From Palsa-504 sp963806335 (GTDB lineage: Bacteria; Actinomycetota; Actinomycetes; Streptosporangiales; Streptosporangiaceae): a stretch of DNA of 64,000 bases. The position numbers were made by a program, and so were the translations under genes. The notes under the pieces were generated by a model. That model saw only the letters and a program-made list of their open reading frames with translations, had not been told where the DNA came from and made no database searches. The DNA is taken from positions 317,762 to 381,761 of the forward strand of contig CAWDXO010000010.1 of assembly GCA_963806335.1 (NCBI GenBank). The letters are read 5' to 3'. The first letter of the stretch is position 1, and each line of letters begins with the position of its first letter. Shown piece by piece: positions 1 through 7,840 of the stretch.

Positions 1-1
1 G

Positions 2-767
2 CGGGCCGCCGCCAGCGACGGCGGTCCTCACGGCGGCCGCGGCTGGGAGGACCTGGCGATCGCCGAGGATCACGAAGGCTGGATTGCCCGCAGCCGGGTG
101 TTCCTGACGCCGATCGCGGCGCCGTCGATCATGGGCCTGTCCGGCTTCATGATCGCCACGCTTGATGCTGGGCGCCTGGCAGGCAGGCTGGTACGGCAAT
201 GCGGTAACGCCGCTGATCATCTGGCCGTTCGCGCTGGTCGCGGGCGGCATCATGCAATCGATCGCCGCGATCGCCAGCTTCCGGGCCCGGGATGGCGTCG
301 CGGTGGCGGTGCACACCGCCTGGGGCAGCTTCTGGGTCGGCTGGGGCATCCTGGAACTGCTGGTCACCATGCACGTCATGCCGGCGATCGCGCCCGGTAC
401 GGCCAGCCCGTCGTTCGCGTTCTGGTTCATCGCGCTGACGCTGGTCACCATCTTCGGGGCGCTGGGCTCGCTGGCCCAGAACCTGGGCCTGTTCGTCGTG
501 CTGGGCACGCTGGCCGCCGGGTCGGCGCTGACCGCCGCCGGGTTCTACGCCGGCAGCCTGGGCACCGTGCAGGCGGGCGGCTGGCTGTTCGTGGTCTCGG
601 CCGCCGCCGCGTGGCTGGTCGCCGGCGCGATGGTGCTGGAGCACTCGTTCGGCCGGACCATCGTCCCGCTGGGCAAATGGACCAAGGCAGGTAACGTCCC
701 CGGGGCCAGGGCCACTGACCCCATCGCCTACCAGGCGGGGATGCCCGGCGTCCGCGTCGGCCAGTAA
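2..767 (+). pseudogene. satP: Acetate/succinate transporter of the GPR1/FUN34/YaaH family, 5'-partial and frameshifted
   Basis: The reading frame enters from the left edge. Its first part, ending in SRVFLTPIAAPSIMGLSGF, matches the conserved N-terminal region of YaaH/SatP proteins (PxxxPxxxGL type). Near position 160 the frame must shift by one base; the rest, from LMLGAWQAGW onward, gives about 200 residues with roughly six hydrophobic segments, as expected for this family of small monocarboxylate channels. The join looks like one extra base around GCCACGCTTGATG. The family takes up acetate or succinate across the cytoplasmic membrane. Acetate is also a possible product of downstream pyruvate metabolism. 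Whether the gene is truly broken or carries a sequencing error cannot be decided here. Confidence 0.75.
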
Positions 768-928
768 CCGGACCGCAGTCACTCCCATGGCTACCTTTCG
801 GCGGCTCGGGGGCCTTCGCGGAGCTTCAGTCACCATTTATATCGTATCACGATCTTTTTTCATCCCGGTCAGCTCCTTCGCCGTCAGAGATAAATCCGCA
901 CTGTTGGACCGAGACGGGCAGCACCGAC
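768..928. other. Short intergenic stretch between convergent satP and whiB
   Basis: No convincing gene is seen. The stretch is AT-richer than its surroundings around 829-865 and contains the TTTATATCG-type motif described separately. Confidence 0.5.
836..853. promoter_or_regulatory. Copy A of a recurring TTTATA-TCGT-N3-ACGA motif
   Basis: The sequence reads TTTATATCGTATCACGAT, with the inverted half-sites TCGT and ACGA separated by three bases. The same pattern recurs at 1358, 5765, 19166 and 29431. This copy lies between two convergent genes, so it has no obvious target unless a small unrecognised transcript starts here. A run of T follows it. Confidence 0.5.
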
Positions 929-1237
929 TCAGCCCTCCCCTGGATGGACACGATCAGACGCCGTCGGCCTTGCACCCGGCTGGAGCGCCCTGATCGCTGA
1001 GCGCCGGAGCGCAGCCAGCGGCCGGCGCTCTTCCTCAGTCAGGCCGCCCCAGATACCGTGCTGCTGCCCGGTAGCGAGGGCATAGTCCAGGCATTGGGAG
1101 CAGACTGGGCAGCGCTGGCATACCACCTTGGCCCGTGCCGTGTCGAGCTGTGACCGGCCTTTGGCAGAAATCGGAAAGAACAGGTCAGCCTCGGCTGACC
1201 GGCAGGCGGCATGCTGCCACCAGTTTCCGTGCGTCAC
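929..1237 (-). CDS. WhiB-family iron-sulfur transcription regulator
   Basis: The protein has 102 residues, a normal WhiB length. It contains the four cluster cysteines (one near residue 12 in HAACR, then CQRC and the last cysteine in CPVCSQC) and the GIWGG turn followed by a basic C-terminal tail. WhiB proteins bind a redox- or NO-sensitive [4Fe-4S] cluster and regulate transcription with the principal sigma factor. The group cannot be assigned with certainty; the short form resembles WhiB1/WhiB2-like proteins. A copy of the TCGT-N3-ACGA-type motif lies about 120 bases upstream of its start. Its location beside respiratory genes fits a redox role, but this is inference. Confidence 0.93.
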   Translation of the reverse strand: MTHGNWWQHAACRSAEADLFFPISAKGRSQLDTARAKVVCQRCPVCSQCLDYALATGQQHGIWGGLTEEERRPLAALRRSAIRALQPGARPTASDRVHPGEG

Positions 1238-1357
1238 GAATTCTCACCTCTTGCTCCTGCAACTGGTCAGCGGGTCCGGGGAGCCGGAAGGCGGATGGCT
1301 GTCTCGGCCAAGCCGTCACCGCGCTCCATGCGGGCGCTCTACCCCGCGCTTAACCAT

Positions 1358-1378
1358 CTATGTCGTAAAGCGACGTAG
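1358..1378. promoter_or_regulatory. Copy B of the recurring motif, upstream of whiB
   Basis: The 21-base sequence is an imperfect inverted repeat (arms CTATGTCG and CGACGTAG). It closely matches the copy at 19166: TCGTAAA, then A or G, then CGAC. It lies in the leader region of the minus-strand whiB gene and downstream of kaiC. Confidence 0.5.
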
Positions 1379-1515
1379 AAATCAGCGTTCGGTGCGGCCA
1401 GCGTCGCCCTCGATCTAGGACCCTGTCGATCTGCTCTACCGGACCGGGGCGCCAGAAAAGCAACAACGGACCGTTGTGGCCTGGCCGTCGCCATGCCGGG
1501 CTCGCGTTCCGTCGG

Positions 1516-2949
1516 CTAGCGGTCCTGGTCCTGCAGCTCCGGGGTGGTTGCCGGTGACCGGTGGCTGCCCTGGGATGGCGGGTCGCTGAGGCTGATGCCG
1601 TCGGCGCTGATGCTGAACTGGCGGATGGCCGGGTCGTGGCTGCTGGCCCGGGTCTTGATGACGGCCAGGGACCGGCTCATGGCGCTGTGTTCGCGCTGGT
1701 AGGTGAGCGTGATCAGGTTGTCGGCGAGGTGGGAGATGGCGAATTCTGACAGCTTGCTGGTGCTGTGCAGGCCGGGTGTCTCGTAGGTAGTGAGCACGCT
1801 GATGCCTTGCCGGGAGAACCGCTGGATCAGGGAGTACATGAACTCGCGGAAGCGGGTCTGCTCGATGGCCGCGTTCTGCAGGTCCATGAGGCTGTCGATG
1901 AGGACCCGGCGTGCGCCGGTGTGTTCAACGGCCTCCAGCAGGTCGTGTACCCATTCGTCTATGTAGATGTCGACGGGTGAGCGGTACATGACCTCGACCG
2001 CCGGGTCGGCCAGCGGCCAGCCCAGGCCGCCCAGCATCCGGGCCAGCTGGGTGGGGTTTTCCTGCAAGGTCGCGATGATGCCGCGCTCGCCGTGCTCGGC
2101 TCCGCCGTAGATGAAATGCAGTCCCATGATGGTCTTGCCGGAGCCGGAAGGGCCCGCGACCATGGTGGCCGACCCTGGCCACAGGCCGCCGCCCAGCATG
2201 GCGTCCAGGCCGGGGAGACCGGCCGTGATCCGGTGGCCGTCCAGCAGGTAGCCGCCATCCGCGGGGATGTCGGCGAGCCGCGGGAACAGACGCAGCCCCT
2301 GGGGGGTGAGCCGGTACCCGTGCTGGCCGGCCTGGAAGCCGCTGCCGCGCAGCTTACGCACGTGCAGGAACCGTTTTTCCCGCTGGCCGAGCGGCACCAC
2401 GGCCAGCTCCACGATCGCGTCGGCCACGGCGAACTCCGGCGAGGTGACCGCCTCGCCGTGCTCGTATTCGCCGACCCACAGCGACGCGGCCGGGAAGGCC
2501 GTCAGCCGGCCGGCCAGCTGGTGCAGGAACTGCCGGAATTCCGCGTCGCTGGCGGGCAGGGCGTGCAGGGCCTTGAAGCTGTCGATGACCACCAGCCCGG
2601 GACGCCGCGCCTTGAGTACGCCGGCGATATGATCGCTGACGCCCGCCAGGCCGTCACGGCTGGCCACCTGGCCCAGGTCCTCGTAGAACACCGACTTGCC
2701 GACCGCGGCGGCATCGAAGAACTCCAGGGTCTGGCCGAACCGGACGATTTTCTCCAGCGGCTCGGACAAGGTGGAGAAATACACCGCGGGCCGGTCCGGG
2801 CGGGCGTTATGGAAGGTGTACTGCTGGGCGATGATCGTCTTGCCGGTGCCCGGCAGCCCCATGATGATGCTGATCCCGTTGCCCGGCAGGCCGCCGCCCA
2901 GCACCCCGTCCAGGCGCTGGTACCCGCTGCCCAGGCGGCTGTCGTTCAT
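1516..2949 (-). CDS. KaiC/RAD55-like tandem ATPase
   Basis: The 477-residue protein has two RecA/KaiC-type ATPase domains. The first carries the Walker A motif GLPGTGKT near residues 31-38 and a Walker B strand LVVIDSFKAL. The second carries GPSGSGKT near residue 265 and the strand RVLIDSLMDL. This doubled layout is that of cyanobacterial KaiC, but no KaiA or KaiB is nearby, so a clock role should not be assumed. In other bacteria such proteins act as signalling ATPases. It starts nine bases after the MerR-receiver gene and is surely cotranscribed with it. A truncated paralogue lies at 31434. Confidence 0.88.
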   Translation of the reverse strand: MNDSRLGSGYQRLDGVLGGGLPGNGISIIMGLPGTGKTIIAQQYTFHNARPDRPAVYFSTLSEPLEKIVRFGQTLEFFDAAAVGKSVFYEDLGQVASRDGLAGVSDHIAGVLKARRPGLVVIDSFKALHALPASDAEFRQFLHQLAGRLTAFPAASLWVGEYEHGEAVTSPEFAVADAIVELAVVPLGQREKRFLHVRKLRGSGFQAGQHGYRLTPQGLRLFPRLADIPADGGYLLDGHRITAGLPGLDAMLGGGLWPGSATMVAGPSGSGKTIMGLHFIYGGAEHGERGIIATLQENPTQLARMLGGLGWPLADPAVEVMYRSPVDIYIDEWVHDLLEAVEHTGARRVLIDSLMDLQNAAIEQTRFREFMYSLIQRFSRQGISVLTTYETPGLHSTSKLSEFAISHLADNLITLTYQREHSAMSRSLAVIKTRASSHDPAIRQFSISADGISLSDPPSQGSHRSPATTPELQDQDR

Positions 2950-2958
2950 CGGCTGCTC

Positions 2959-3624
2959 CTACCGGGTGAACAGGGCGCTGGACCGCAGCAGGTCCCGGAC
3001 CGTGGACACCAGCTGCAGGGGATCGAGGGGCTTGCGCAAGAACGCGTCGGCGCCCGCGTCGATCGCCGCGTCCATGGCCTCTACCGCCGATACCACCACG
3101 ATCGCCGCCCCATCTTGTTCGCGGAAGAAGCGGCACAGGTCCAGCCCGCAGCCGCCGGAGATGAGGACCTCAACGATCACCACCGCCGGAGCAGCCGCGG
3201 CGAAGGCCTCCCGCGCGGCATCCTCGGACAGTGTCAGCTGGACCTCGAACCCCTCGGTGGTGAGGAAATACTCCTCGAATTCCGCCGCGTAGGGATCAGA
3301 CTCGGCCAGCTGGATCAGCAGCCGGGGCGCGGGCAGCGGCGCAGCGACGGCCAGCGGCTGCCCGGTATCGACCCGCTCTGCCAGCACGCGGTGCGCGTCC
3401 GCCGCGCTAGCCCCCCCGCCCATCTCCGCGCGGACGAACCTCAGCTGCTCCACTTGGTGCCGGGTGTACAGCCGGTGACCGTTCACGTTCCGGTCGGGGA
3501 CCACCTGCGCGTACCTGTCTTCCCAGGTCCGCAGGGTGGCCACCGGGATGTCCAGCATCCTGGCCACTGCGCTGATGCTGTACACCGGGCGATCCCCCGC
3601 CGCTGGCACGCCGGACTGGCTCAT
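2959..3624 (-). CDS. MerR-type DNA-binding protein fused to a pseudo-receiver domain
   Basis: I place the start at the ATG at 3624, giving 221 residues. An N-terminal MerR winged helix (VYSISAVARMLDIPVATLRTWEDRY) is followed by a helical linker and, from about residue 100, a response-regulator fold (LLIQLAESDPY, then FLRKPLDPLQLV). The position of the phosphoacceptor aspartate is occupied by glutamate in VVIVEVLISGG, while the conserved lysine (RKP) remains. The domain therefore probably does not accept phosphate in the usual way. An upstream in-frame extension is possible but lacks family features. The gene precedes kaiC in one operon, so the ATPase may be its partner. A frameshifted paralogue lies at 30757. 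Confidence 0.85.
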   Translation of the reverse strand: MSQSGVPAAGDRPVYSISAVARMLDIPVATLRTWEDRYAQVVPDRNVNGHRLYTRHQVEQLRFVRAEMGGGASAADAHRVLAERVDTGQPLAVAAPLPAPRLLIQLAESDPYAAEFEEYFLTTEGFEVQLTLSEDAAREAFAAAAPAVVIVEVLISGGCGLDLCRFFREQDGAAIVVVSAVEAMDAAIDAGADAFLRKPLDPLQLVSTVRDLLRSSALFTR

Positions 3625-4091
3625 ATACGGCTTCTCATCCTCCACCGCATGCACACGGCCGCGGACATGAAACAGATCTTGACCGGCCCATCGGCCGCAC
3701 GCCCTCTTCGGGTCCTCGCCAGTATAGCCCCAGACTTGCGGAAACCGGAGCATCTGACTGCTCCTCGCCCGAGGCCGGATAGTCCCGGCCGAAAGGGTTC
3801 CCGGCTATTGGGCCATGAGACGCCCCGGGCAGCTCAAGGCGCCCGGCGGCGGCCTGTCGGATCCGCCCAGATAAAGGGATGGTGCCGTCAATGACCTCTT
3901 CATGACGTCGGACCGCAGTGTTCAGTATCTCCTCAAGGCCTAGACAGCTGTTCTTGAGTAGCGGTATGATGATTTCACGGTTGTCAGCCAGCCGGTCCGG
4001 AGTTCCGGGCTGCTACCTGTCTCCTGTCACGGCGTGCAGGCCTGCCGGGTTCCCCGGGCAGGGCGTGTGTCTGCGTGGGAGGTAAGCCCGG
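3625..4091. other. Intergenic region, divergent promoters
   Basis: This region separates the minus-strand MerR-kaiC operon from the plus-strand STAS genes. No supported gene is seen. The segment 3930-3995 is AT-richer and probably holds promoter sequence, but no clear consensus stands out. Confidence 0.4.
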
Positions 4092-4561
4092 GTGGCCGAG
4101 ATCAGCTATTTCCGCAGGATCCAGCCGTGATCAACGCCGTCACCGCGGACCGGCTGCGGATGGTGCTGCTGGAACCGGCCGCCAGCGGCCGGCATGCCAC
4201 CGTGGTGCTGGACATCACCGCCACCCGGTTCTGTGATGCCTCCACGCTTGGTGTCCTGATCCGCGCCCACAAGCGGATCCGGGCCGCCGGTGAGCTGCGG
4301 CTGGTCCTCCCCGCTGCCAGCACCGTCTCCCGCATTTTCAGCCTGACCGGCCTTAACCGGTTCATCTCGCACTTCGGCAGCCTGCCGGACGCCTTCTTGC
4401 AGCAGCCCGCTGACACCATCCGGTCATCTGACCCGTCTTCGTCTGCCGGGCCCGGCTTCCCCACCACAGTAAGGCCCCGGACAGGGAGGCGAGAAGAGAA
4501 CCGGGCCGGGCGTTCGCTCCTCCCTCAGTTCCTGCTCGGCATTTGCACAATCAAGGATTAA
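4092..4561 (+). pseudogene. STAS-domain anti-sigma factor antagonist, damaged N-terminus
   Basis: From about 4125 the frame encodes a clear STAS domain, with AVTADRLR, then the strand VVLDITATRFCDASTLGVLI, in which the serine after CDA is the usual phosphorylation site, and a final LTGLNRFI helix. Upstream in another frame, from a GTG at 4092, the sequence VAEISYFRR looks like the usual STAS N-terminus but runs into TGA. A frameshift with loss of the second strand is the simplest reading. STAS proteins free sigma factors by binding anti-sigma kinases. It precedes a STAS-hemerythrin gene by 48 bases. It could still be translated from 4125. Confidence 0.6.
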
Positions 4562-4563
4562 TC

Positions 4564-4580
4564 TAGGTTCCGCTTAGGAT
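4564..4580 (+). promoter_or_regulatory. Promoter-like motif shared with the 30.6 kb paralogue
   Basis: TAGGTTCCGCTTAGGAT lies 30 bases before the start of the STAS-hemerythrin gene. The equivalent region of the paralogue contains TAGGTTAAGCTTAACC. The end TAGGAT resembles a -10 hexamer. The start contexts of the two genes are also nearly identical (TTGAAGAGG followed by CTGG). Confidence 0.4.
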
Positions 4581-4609
4581 ATGAGTGTTATCTTGAAGAG
4601 GATCTGGCC

Positions 4610-5647
4610 ATGCTTGATGATCCAAGGCCACGCCTAGGCCTCCTCGCCATCCGCCCGCTGCCAGACCGAACCGGGCTGATCATCGCCGGCGAGGCCGACC
4701 TGACCGTCAAAGACATGCTGCGCGCCGCGCTGGCCGCGCTGCCCGCCGACGGGACCGCCGACATCCACCTGGACCTGGCCGGGCTGCGGTTCATCGACGC
4801 CGCCTGCACCCGCGAGCTCATCGCTGTCGCCAGCTGCCATCCTGCGGTGCGTGTCGTCATCCACCATCCGCCCGCCGCGCTGCTGCGCATCACCGCCCTG
4901 CTGTACTCGGACGTCAGCATCGACTTCACCGGCGCTTCCCTGCCGCTCGCCCCCGCCCCGGACAGGCCGCCCGCACCCGGTGCCCCTGGCACGAGCCTGG
5001 ACGGCACGTCCATGCCCAGCCCGGGACTGCAGGCCGCGGCGACAGTAACCGACGTCATTGACCTGATCACCGACGATCAGGCCCAGATCAGGGCGTTGCT
5101 CGCCGGCATCAGCCAGCTCACCGGCAGCTGCCGGAACGCGCCCGGCGGCTCGGCGCCGGGCGCTGACCGCCGGGTGCTCAGCCGGACGTGGGCAGCACTG
5201 GGCCGCCTGCTGACCGCCCACCTCGACGCCGAACAGGAAATCTGCTACCTCACCATGACCGCCGCCAGGCCGCCAAGCGCCTTGCTGCAGGCATGGGCCG
5301 CCGGCTATTTCGACATCCGCGAGGCACTCGCCGAAACGCAGCTCTCGGCTACTGGCTCCGCCCGGTGGCTGCGGGCAGTCAGCGATGCGTCCACGGCTGT
5401 CATTCGTCACTTCCAGGCCGAAGACGACTACCTCCTCCCGGTGCTGGGCCAGGCACCCCCCGAGACCCGCGGCCTCCTCGGTCGGCAATGGGCCGCCTTT
5501 ACCCTGGCCCGGCTGCAGGATGACGCTGAGGCAGACGCCACCCGTCCTGGCGAACGCCGCTTCCCAGAAGGCACACCCGATCACCGGCACCAGCCCTGGA
5601 CGCACGGTCAGCAGCCCGCAGGGCAATCCGCATCACCGGCGGAATGA
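4610..5647 (+). CDS. STAS domain fused to a hemerythrin-like domain, copy 1
   Basis: The 345-residue protein starts with a STAS-like domain (residues about 8-110; LIIAGEADL, LDLAGLRFIDAACTRELI), followed by a proline-rich linker and a helical hemerythrin-like domain (about 145-300). The metal-ligand pattern is partly visible in HLDAEQEICY and IRHFQAEDDYLLP. The residue usually phosphorylated in STAS domains is not conserved (DAAC). Hemerythrin domains bind a di-iron centre and sense or store oxygen or NO, so this fusion may link oxygen sensing to the sigma-factor partner-switching network; that role is inference. A 40-50% similar paralogue (a by-eye estimate) lies at 29543 with a matching start context. 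Confidence 0.8.
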   Translation: MLDDPRPRLGLLAIRPLPDRTGLIIAGEADLTVKDMLRAALAALPADGTADIHLDLAGLRFIDAACTRELIAVASCHPAVRVVIHHPPAALLRITALLYSDVSIDFTGASLPLAPAPDRPPAPGAPGTSLDGTSMPSPGLQAAATVTDVIDLITDDQAQIRALLAGISQLTGSCRNAPGGSAPGADRRVLSRTWAALGRLLTAHLDAEQEICYLTMTAARPPSALLQAWAAGYFDIREALAETQLSATGSARWLRAVSDASTAVIRHFQAEDDYLLPVLGQAPPETRGLLGRQWAAFTLARLQDDAEADATRPGERRFPEGTPDHRHQPWTHGQQPAGQSASPAE

Positions 5648-5764
5648 GGCGCCCCGTCCGGGAGCGCACCAGTACGCCGTTAGCAACAGCAGATTCTGGA
5701 ACCGCGCTGCGGTCGCCGTGCCGGCGTTCAGCCATATCACCAGGGGAAGTTAAATTCGCTCGGC

Positions 5765-5790
5765 GGTTTATATCGCGACACGATGGTTAG
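5765..5790. promoter_or_regulatory. Copy C of the recurring motif, upstream of poxB
   Basis: The 26 bases run from GGTTTATATCG to CACGATGGTTAG. They are almost identical (24 of 26) to the reverse complement of the site at 29431. It lies about 220 bases before the pyruvate oxidoreductase start and about 60 before a small upstream frame, a sensible position for an operator or promoter. Confidence 0.6.
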
Positions 5791-5853
5791 TGGGGCTGCT
5801 AGGGCGCTGGCGGACCGGCCCGCCCGGAGGTTTCTGTCAGCACGGAGGTCCTG

Positions 5854-6009
5854 ATGAAGGAGGCACCCCCAGCATGCGCGCCCGCGATCCCGGTCGAGCG
5901 CCTGGAGGTACGGGCGTACCAGGCTCCCCGCAGTCCGGGCCGCGAGCCGGGCCTGCTGACCGGGCCGCCGCGCGCATATCCAACTGATCACCGAAGGAGG
6001 AAACACTGA
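5854..6009 (+). CDS. Small upstream frame coupled to poxB
   Basis: A 51-residue frame begins at an ATG preceded five bases earlier by GGAGG and ends in a TGA that overlaps the poxB ATG (TGATG). The spacing suggests translational coupling. The product begins MKEAPPACAPAIPVERLEV and has no domain I recognise. Its first part is faintly like the N-terminus of enolase-superfamily enzymes, so it could be a leader peptide, a small protein or a gene remnant. Confidence 0.4.
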   Translation: MKEAPPACAPAIPVERLEVRAYQAPRSPGREPGLLTGPPRAYPTDHRRRKH

Positions 6010-7802
6010 TGGCGGGACCAGAAGTTTCGGATTACCTGCTCGAGCGGCTACGCGCCTGGGGGGTGGAGAAGGTCTTCGGCTACCCCGGGGACGGGATCAA
6101 CGGCCTGCTCGCGGCGTGGGGCCGGGCGGGCAACGAGCCGGTGTTTATCCAGGCGCGGCACGAGGAGATGGCCGCGTTCGAGGCCGTCGGCTACGCGAAG
6201 TTCACCGGCCGGGTAGGCGTCTGCGCGGCCACCTCGGGACCGGGCGCGATCCACCTGCTGAACGGGCTGTACGACGCCAAGCTCGACCACGTGCCGGTGG
6301 TGGCCATCGTGGGCCAGACCAACCGGTCCGCGATGGGCGGCTCCTATCAGCAGGAAGTGGACCTGATCAGCCTGTACAAGGACGTGGCCAGCGAGTACGT
6401 GCAGATGGTGACGGTACCTGAGCAGCTGCCCAACGTGCTGGACCGGGCTATCCGGGTGGCGCTGGCCGAACGGTGCCCGACCGCGGTCATCCTCCCCGCC
6501 GACGTCCAGGAACTGCCGTACTCGGCGCCGGAGCACGCGTTCAAGATGGTGCCCTCCAGCCTGGGCCTGGACCGGCCCGTCACGGTGCCGGGCGACAAAG
6601 CCATCGCCCGCGCCGCCGACGTGCTGAACGCCGGCTCCAAGGTAGCCATCCTGGCCGGCCAGGGAGCCCGTCGCGCCCGGGCCGAGCTGGCCGAGGTTGC
6701 GGAGCTACTGGGGGCCGGCGTGGCCAAGGCCCTGCTGGGCAAGGACGTGCTGTCCGACGAGCTGCCCTACGTGACCGGCGCCATCGGGCTGCTCGGCACC
6801 CGGCCCAGCTATGAGCTGATGCGCGGCTGCGACACCCTGCTGACCGTGGGGTCCAGCTTCCCCTACACCCAGTTCCTGCCGGACTTCGGGCAGGCCCGGG
6901 CGGTGCAGATCGACCTCGACGGCCGGTACGTCGGGATGCGCTACCCGTACGAGGTCAACCTGATTGGGGACGCCGCCGCCACCTTGCGGGCGCTCATCCC
7001 GCGGCTGCGCCGCCAGCGTGACCGGTCCTGGCGCGAGTCGGTCGAGACCAAGGTGACCCGCTGGTGGGAGGTGATGGCGGCCGAGGCGATGGTGGACGCC
7101 GACCCGGTCAACCCGCTGCGCCTGTTCCACGAGCTGTCCGGGCGCCTGCCCGACGACGTCATCGTGACCGCGGACTCGGGGTCCTCGGCCAACTGGTACG
7201 CGCGCCAGCTGAAGTTCCGCGACGGCATGCGCGGCTCGCTGTCGGGCAACCTGGCCACCATGGGGCCGGGCGTCCCGTATGCCATCGGGGCCAAGTTCGG
7301 GCACCCGGGCCGGCCGGTGATCGCGTTCGCCGGCGACGGCGCGATGCAGATGAACGGGCTGGCCGAGCTGATCACGATCAAGCATTACTGGGAGCAGTGG
7401 TCCGATCCGCGGCTGGTCATCGCGGTGCTGCACAACGACGACCTCAACCAGGTCACCTGGGAGATGCGGGCCATGGAGGGCGCACCCAAGTTCACCGAGT
7501 CCCAGCGGCTGCCCGACGTGGACTACGCGGCCTTCGCCGCCAGCCTGGGCCTGGAGGCGATCGCCGTGGACAAGCCGGACCAGATCGGGCCTGCCTGGGA
7601 CCGGGCGCTGGCCGCGGACCGGCCCGCCGTGCTGGATGTGCGGACCGACCCGGACGTCCCGCCGATCCCGCCGCACGCCACGTTCGAGCAGGCCAAGAAC
7701 GCGGCCGAGGCCATGCTCAAGGGCGACCCGGACCGGCGGGGCGTGGTCGTGGAGGGCCTGAAGACCAAGGTCCAGGAGTTCCTCCCGCACCGCGAAAGCT
7801 AG
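6009..7802 (+). CDS. poxB: Thiamine-diphosphate enzyme, pyruvate:quinone oxidoreductase type
   Basis: The 597-residue protein has the three-domain layout of the acetolactate synthase/pyruvate oxidase family. The N-terminal domain carries the conserved catalytic glutamate (RHEEMAAFEA), the middle domain is the FAD/Rossmann-like part, and the C-terminal domain carries the ThDP motif GDGAMQMNGL to NDDLNQV. PoxB oxidises pyruvate to acetate and CO2 and passes electrons to membrane quinone. The C-terminus ends in an amphipathic stretch as expected for membrane association. AAGGAGG lies eight bases before the start. Cytochrome bd and an acetate transporter nearby support the assignment; other ThDP decarboxylases are possible but less likely. 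Confidence 0.85.
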   Translation: MAGPEVSDYLLERLRAWGVEKVFGYPGDGINGLLAAWGRAGNEPVFIQARHEEMAAFEAVGYAKFTGRVGVCAATSGPGAIHLLNGLYDAKLDHVPVVAIVGQTNRSAMGGSYQQEVDLISLYKDVASEYVQMVTVPEQLPNVLDRAIRVALAERCPTAVILPADVQELPYSAPEHAFKMVPSSLGLDRPVTVPGDKAIARAADVLNAGSKVAILAGQGARRARAELAEVAELLGAGVAKALLGKDVLSDELPYVTGAIGLLGTRPSYELMRGCDTLLTVGSSFPYTQFLPDFGQARAVQIDLDGRYVGMRYPYEVNLIGDAAATLRALIPRLRRQRDRSWRESVETKVTRWWEVMAAEAMVDADPVNPLRLFHELSGRLPDDVIVTADSGSSANWYARQLKFRDGMRGSLSGNLATMGPGVPYAIGAKFGHPGRPVIAFAGDGAMQMNGLAELITIKHYWEQWSDPRLVIAVLHNDDLNQVTWEMRAMEGAPKFTESQRLPDVDYAAFAASLGLEAIAVDKPDQIGPAWDRALAADRPAVLDVRTDPDVPPIPPHATFEQAKNAAEAMLKGDPDRRGVVVEGLKTKVQEFLPHRES

Positions 7803-7840
7803 GAGCCCTCCGATGTTGAGAACGGCACCGGCGTCATGCC

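Noticed and set aside
787..993. A 68-codon frame overlapping the 3' part of whiB
   Set aside because: No motif, no ribosome binding site, and it overlaps a well-supported gene.
1516..2949. Circadian clock system based on the KaiC-like protein
   Set aside because: No KaiA, KaiB or output kinase is present; KaiC-like ATPases occur in many bacteria without clocks.
2092..3894. A 600-codon open frame antisense to kaiC and the MerR gene
   Set aside because: Low-complexity Gly/Arg/Gln-rich translation without motifs, opposite two well-supported genes.
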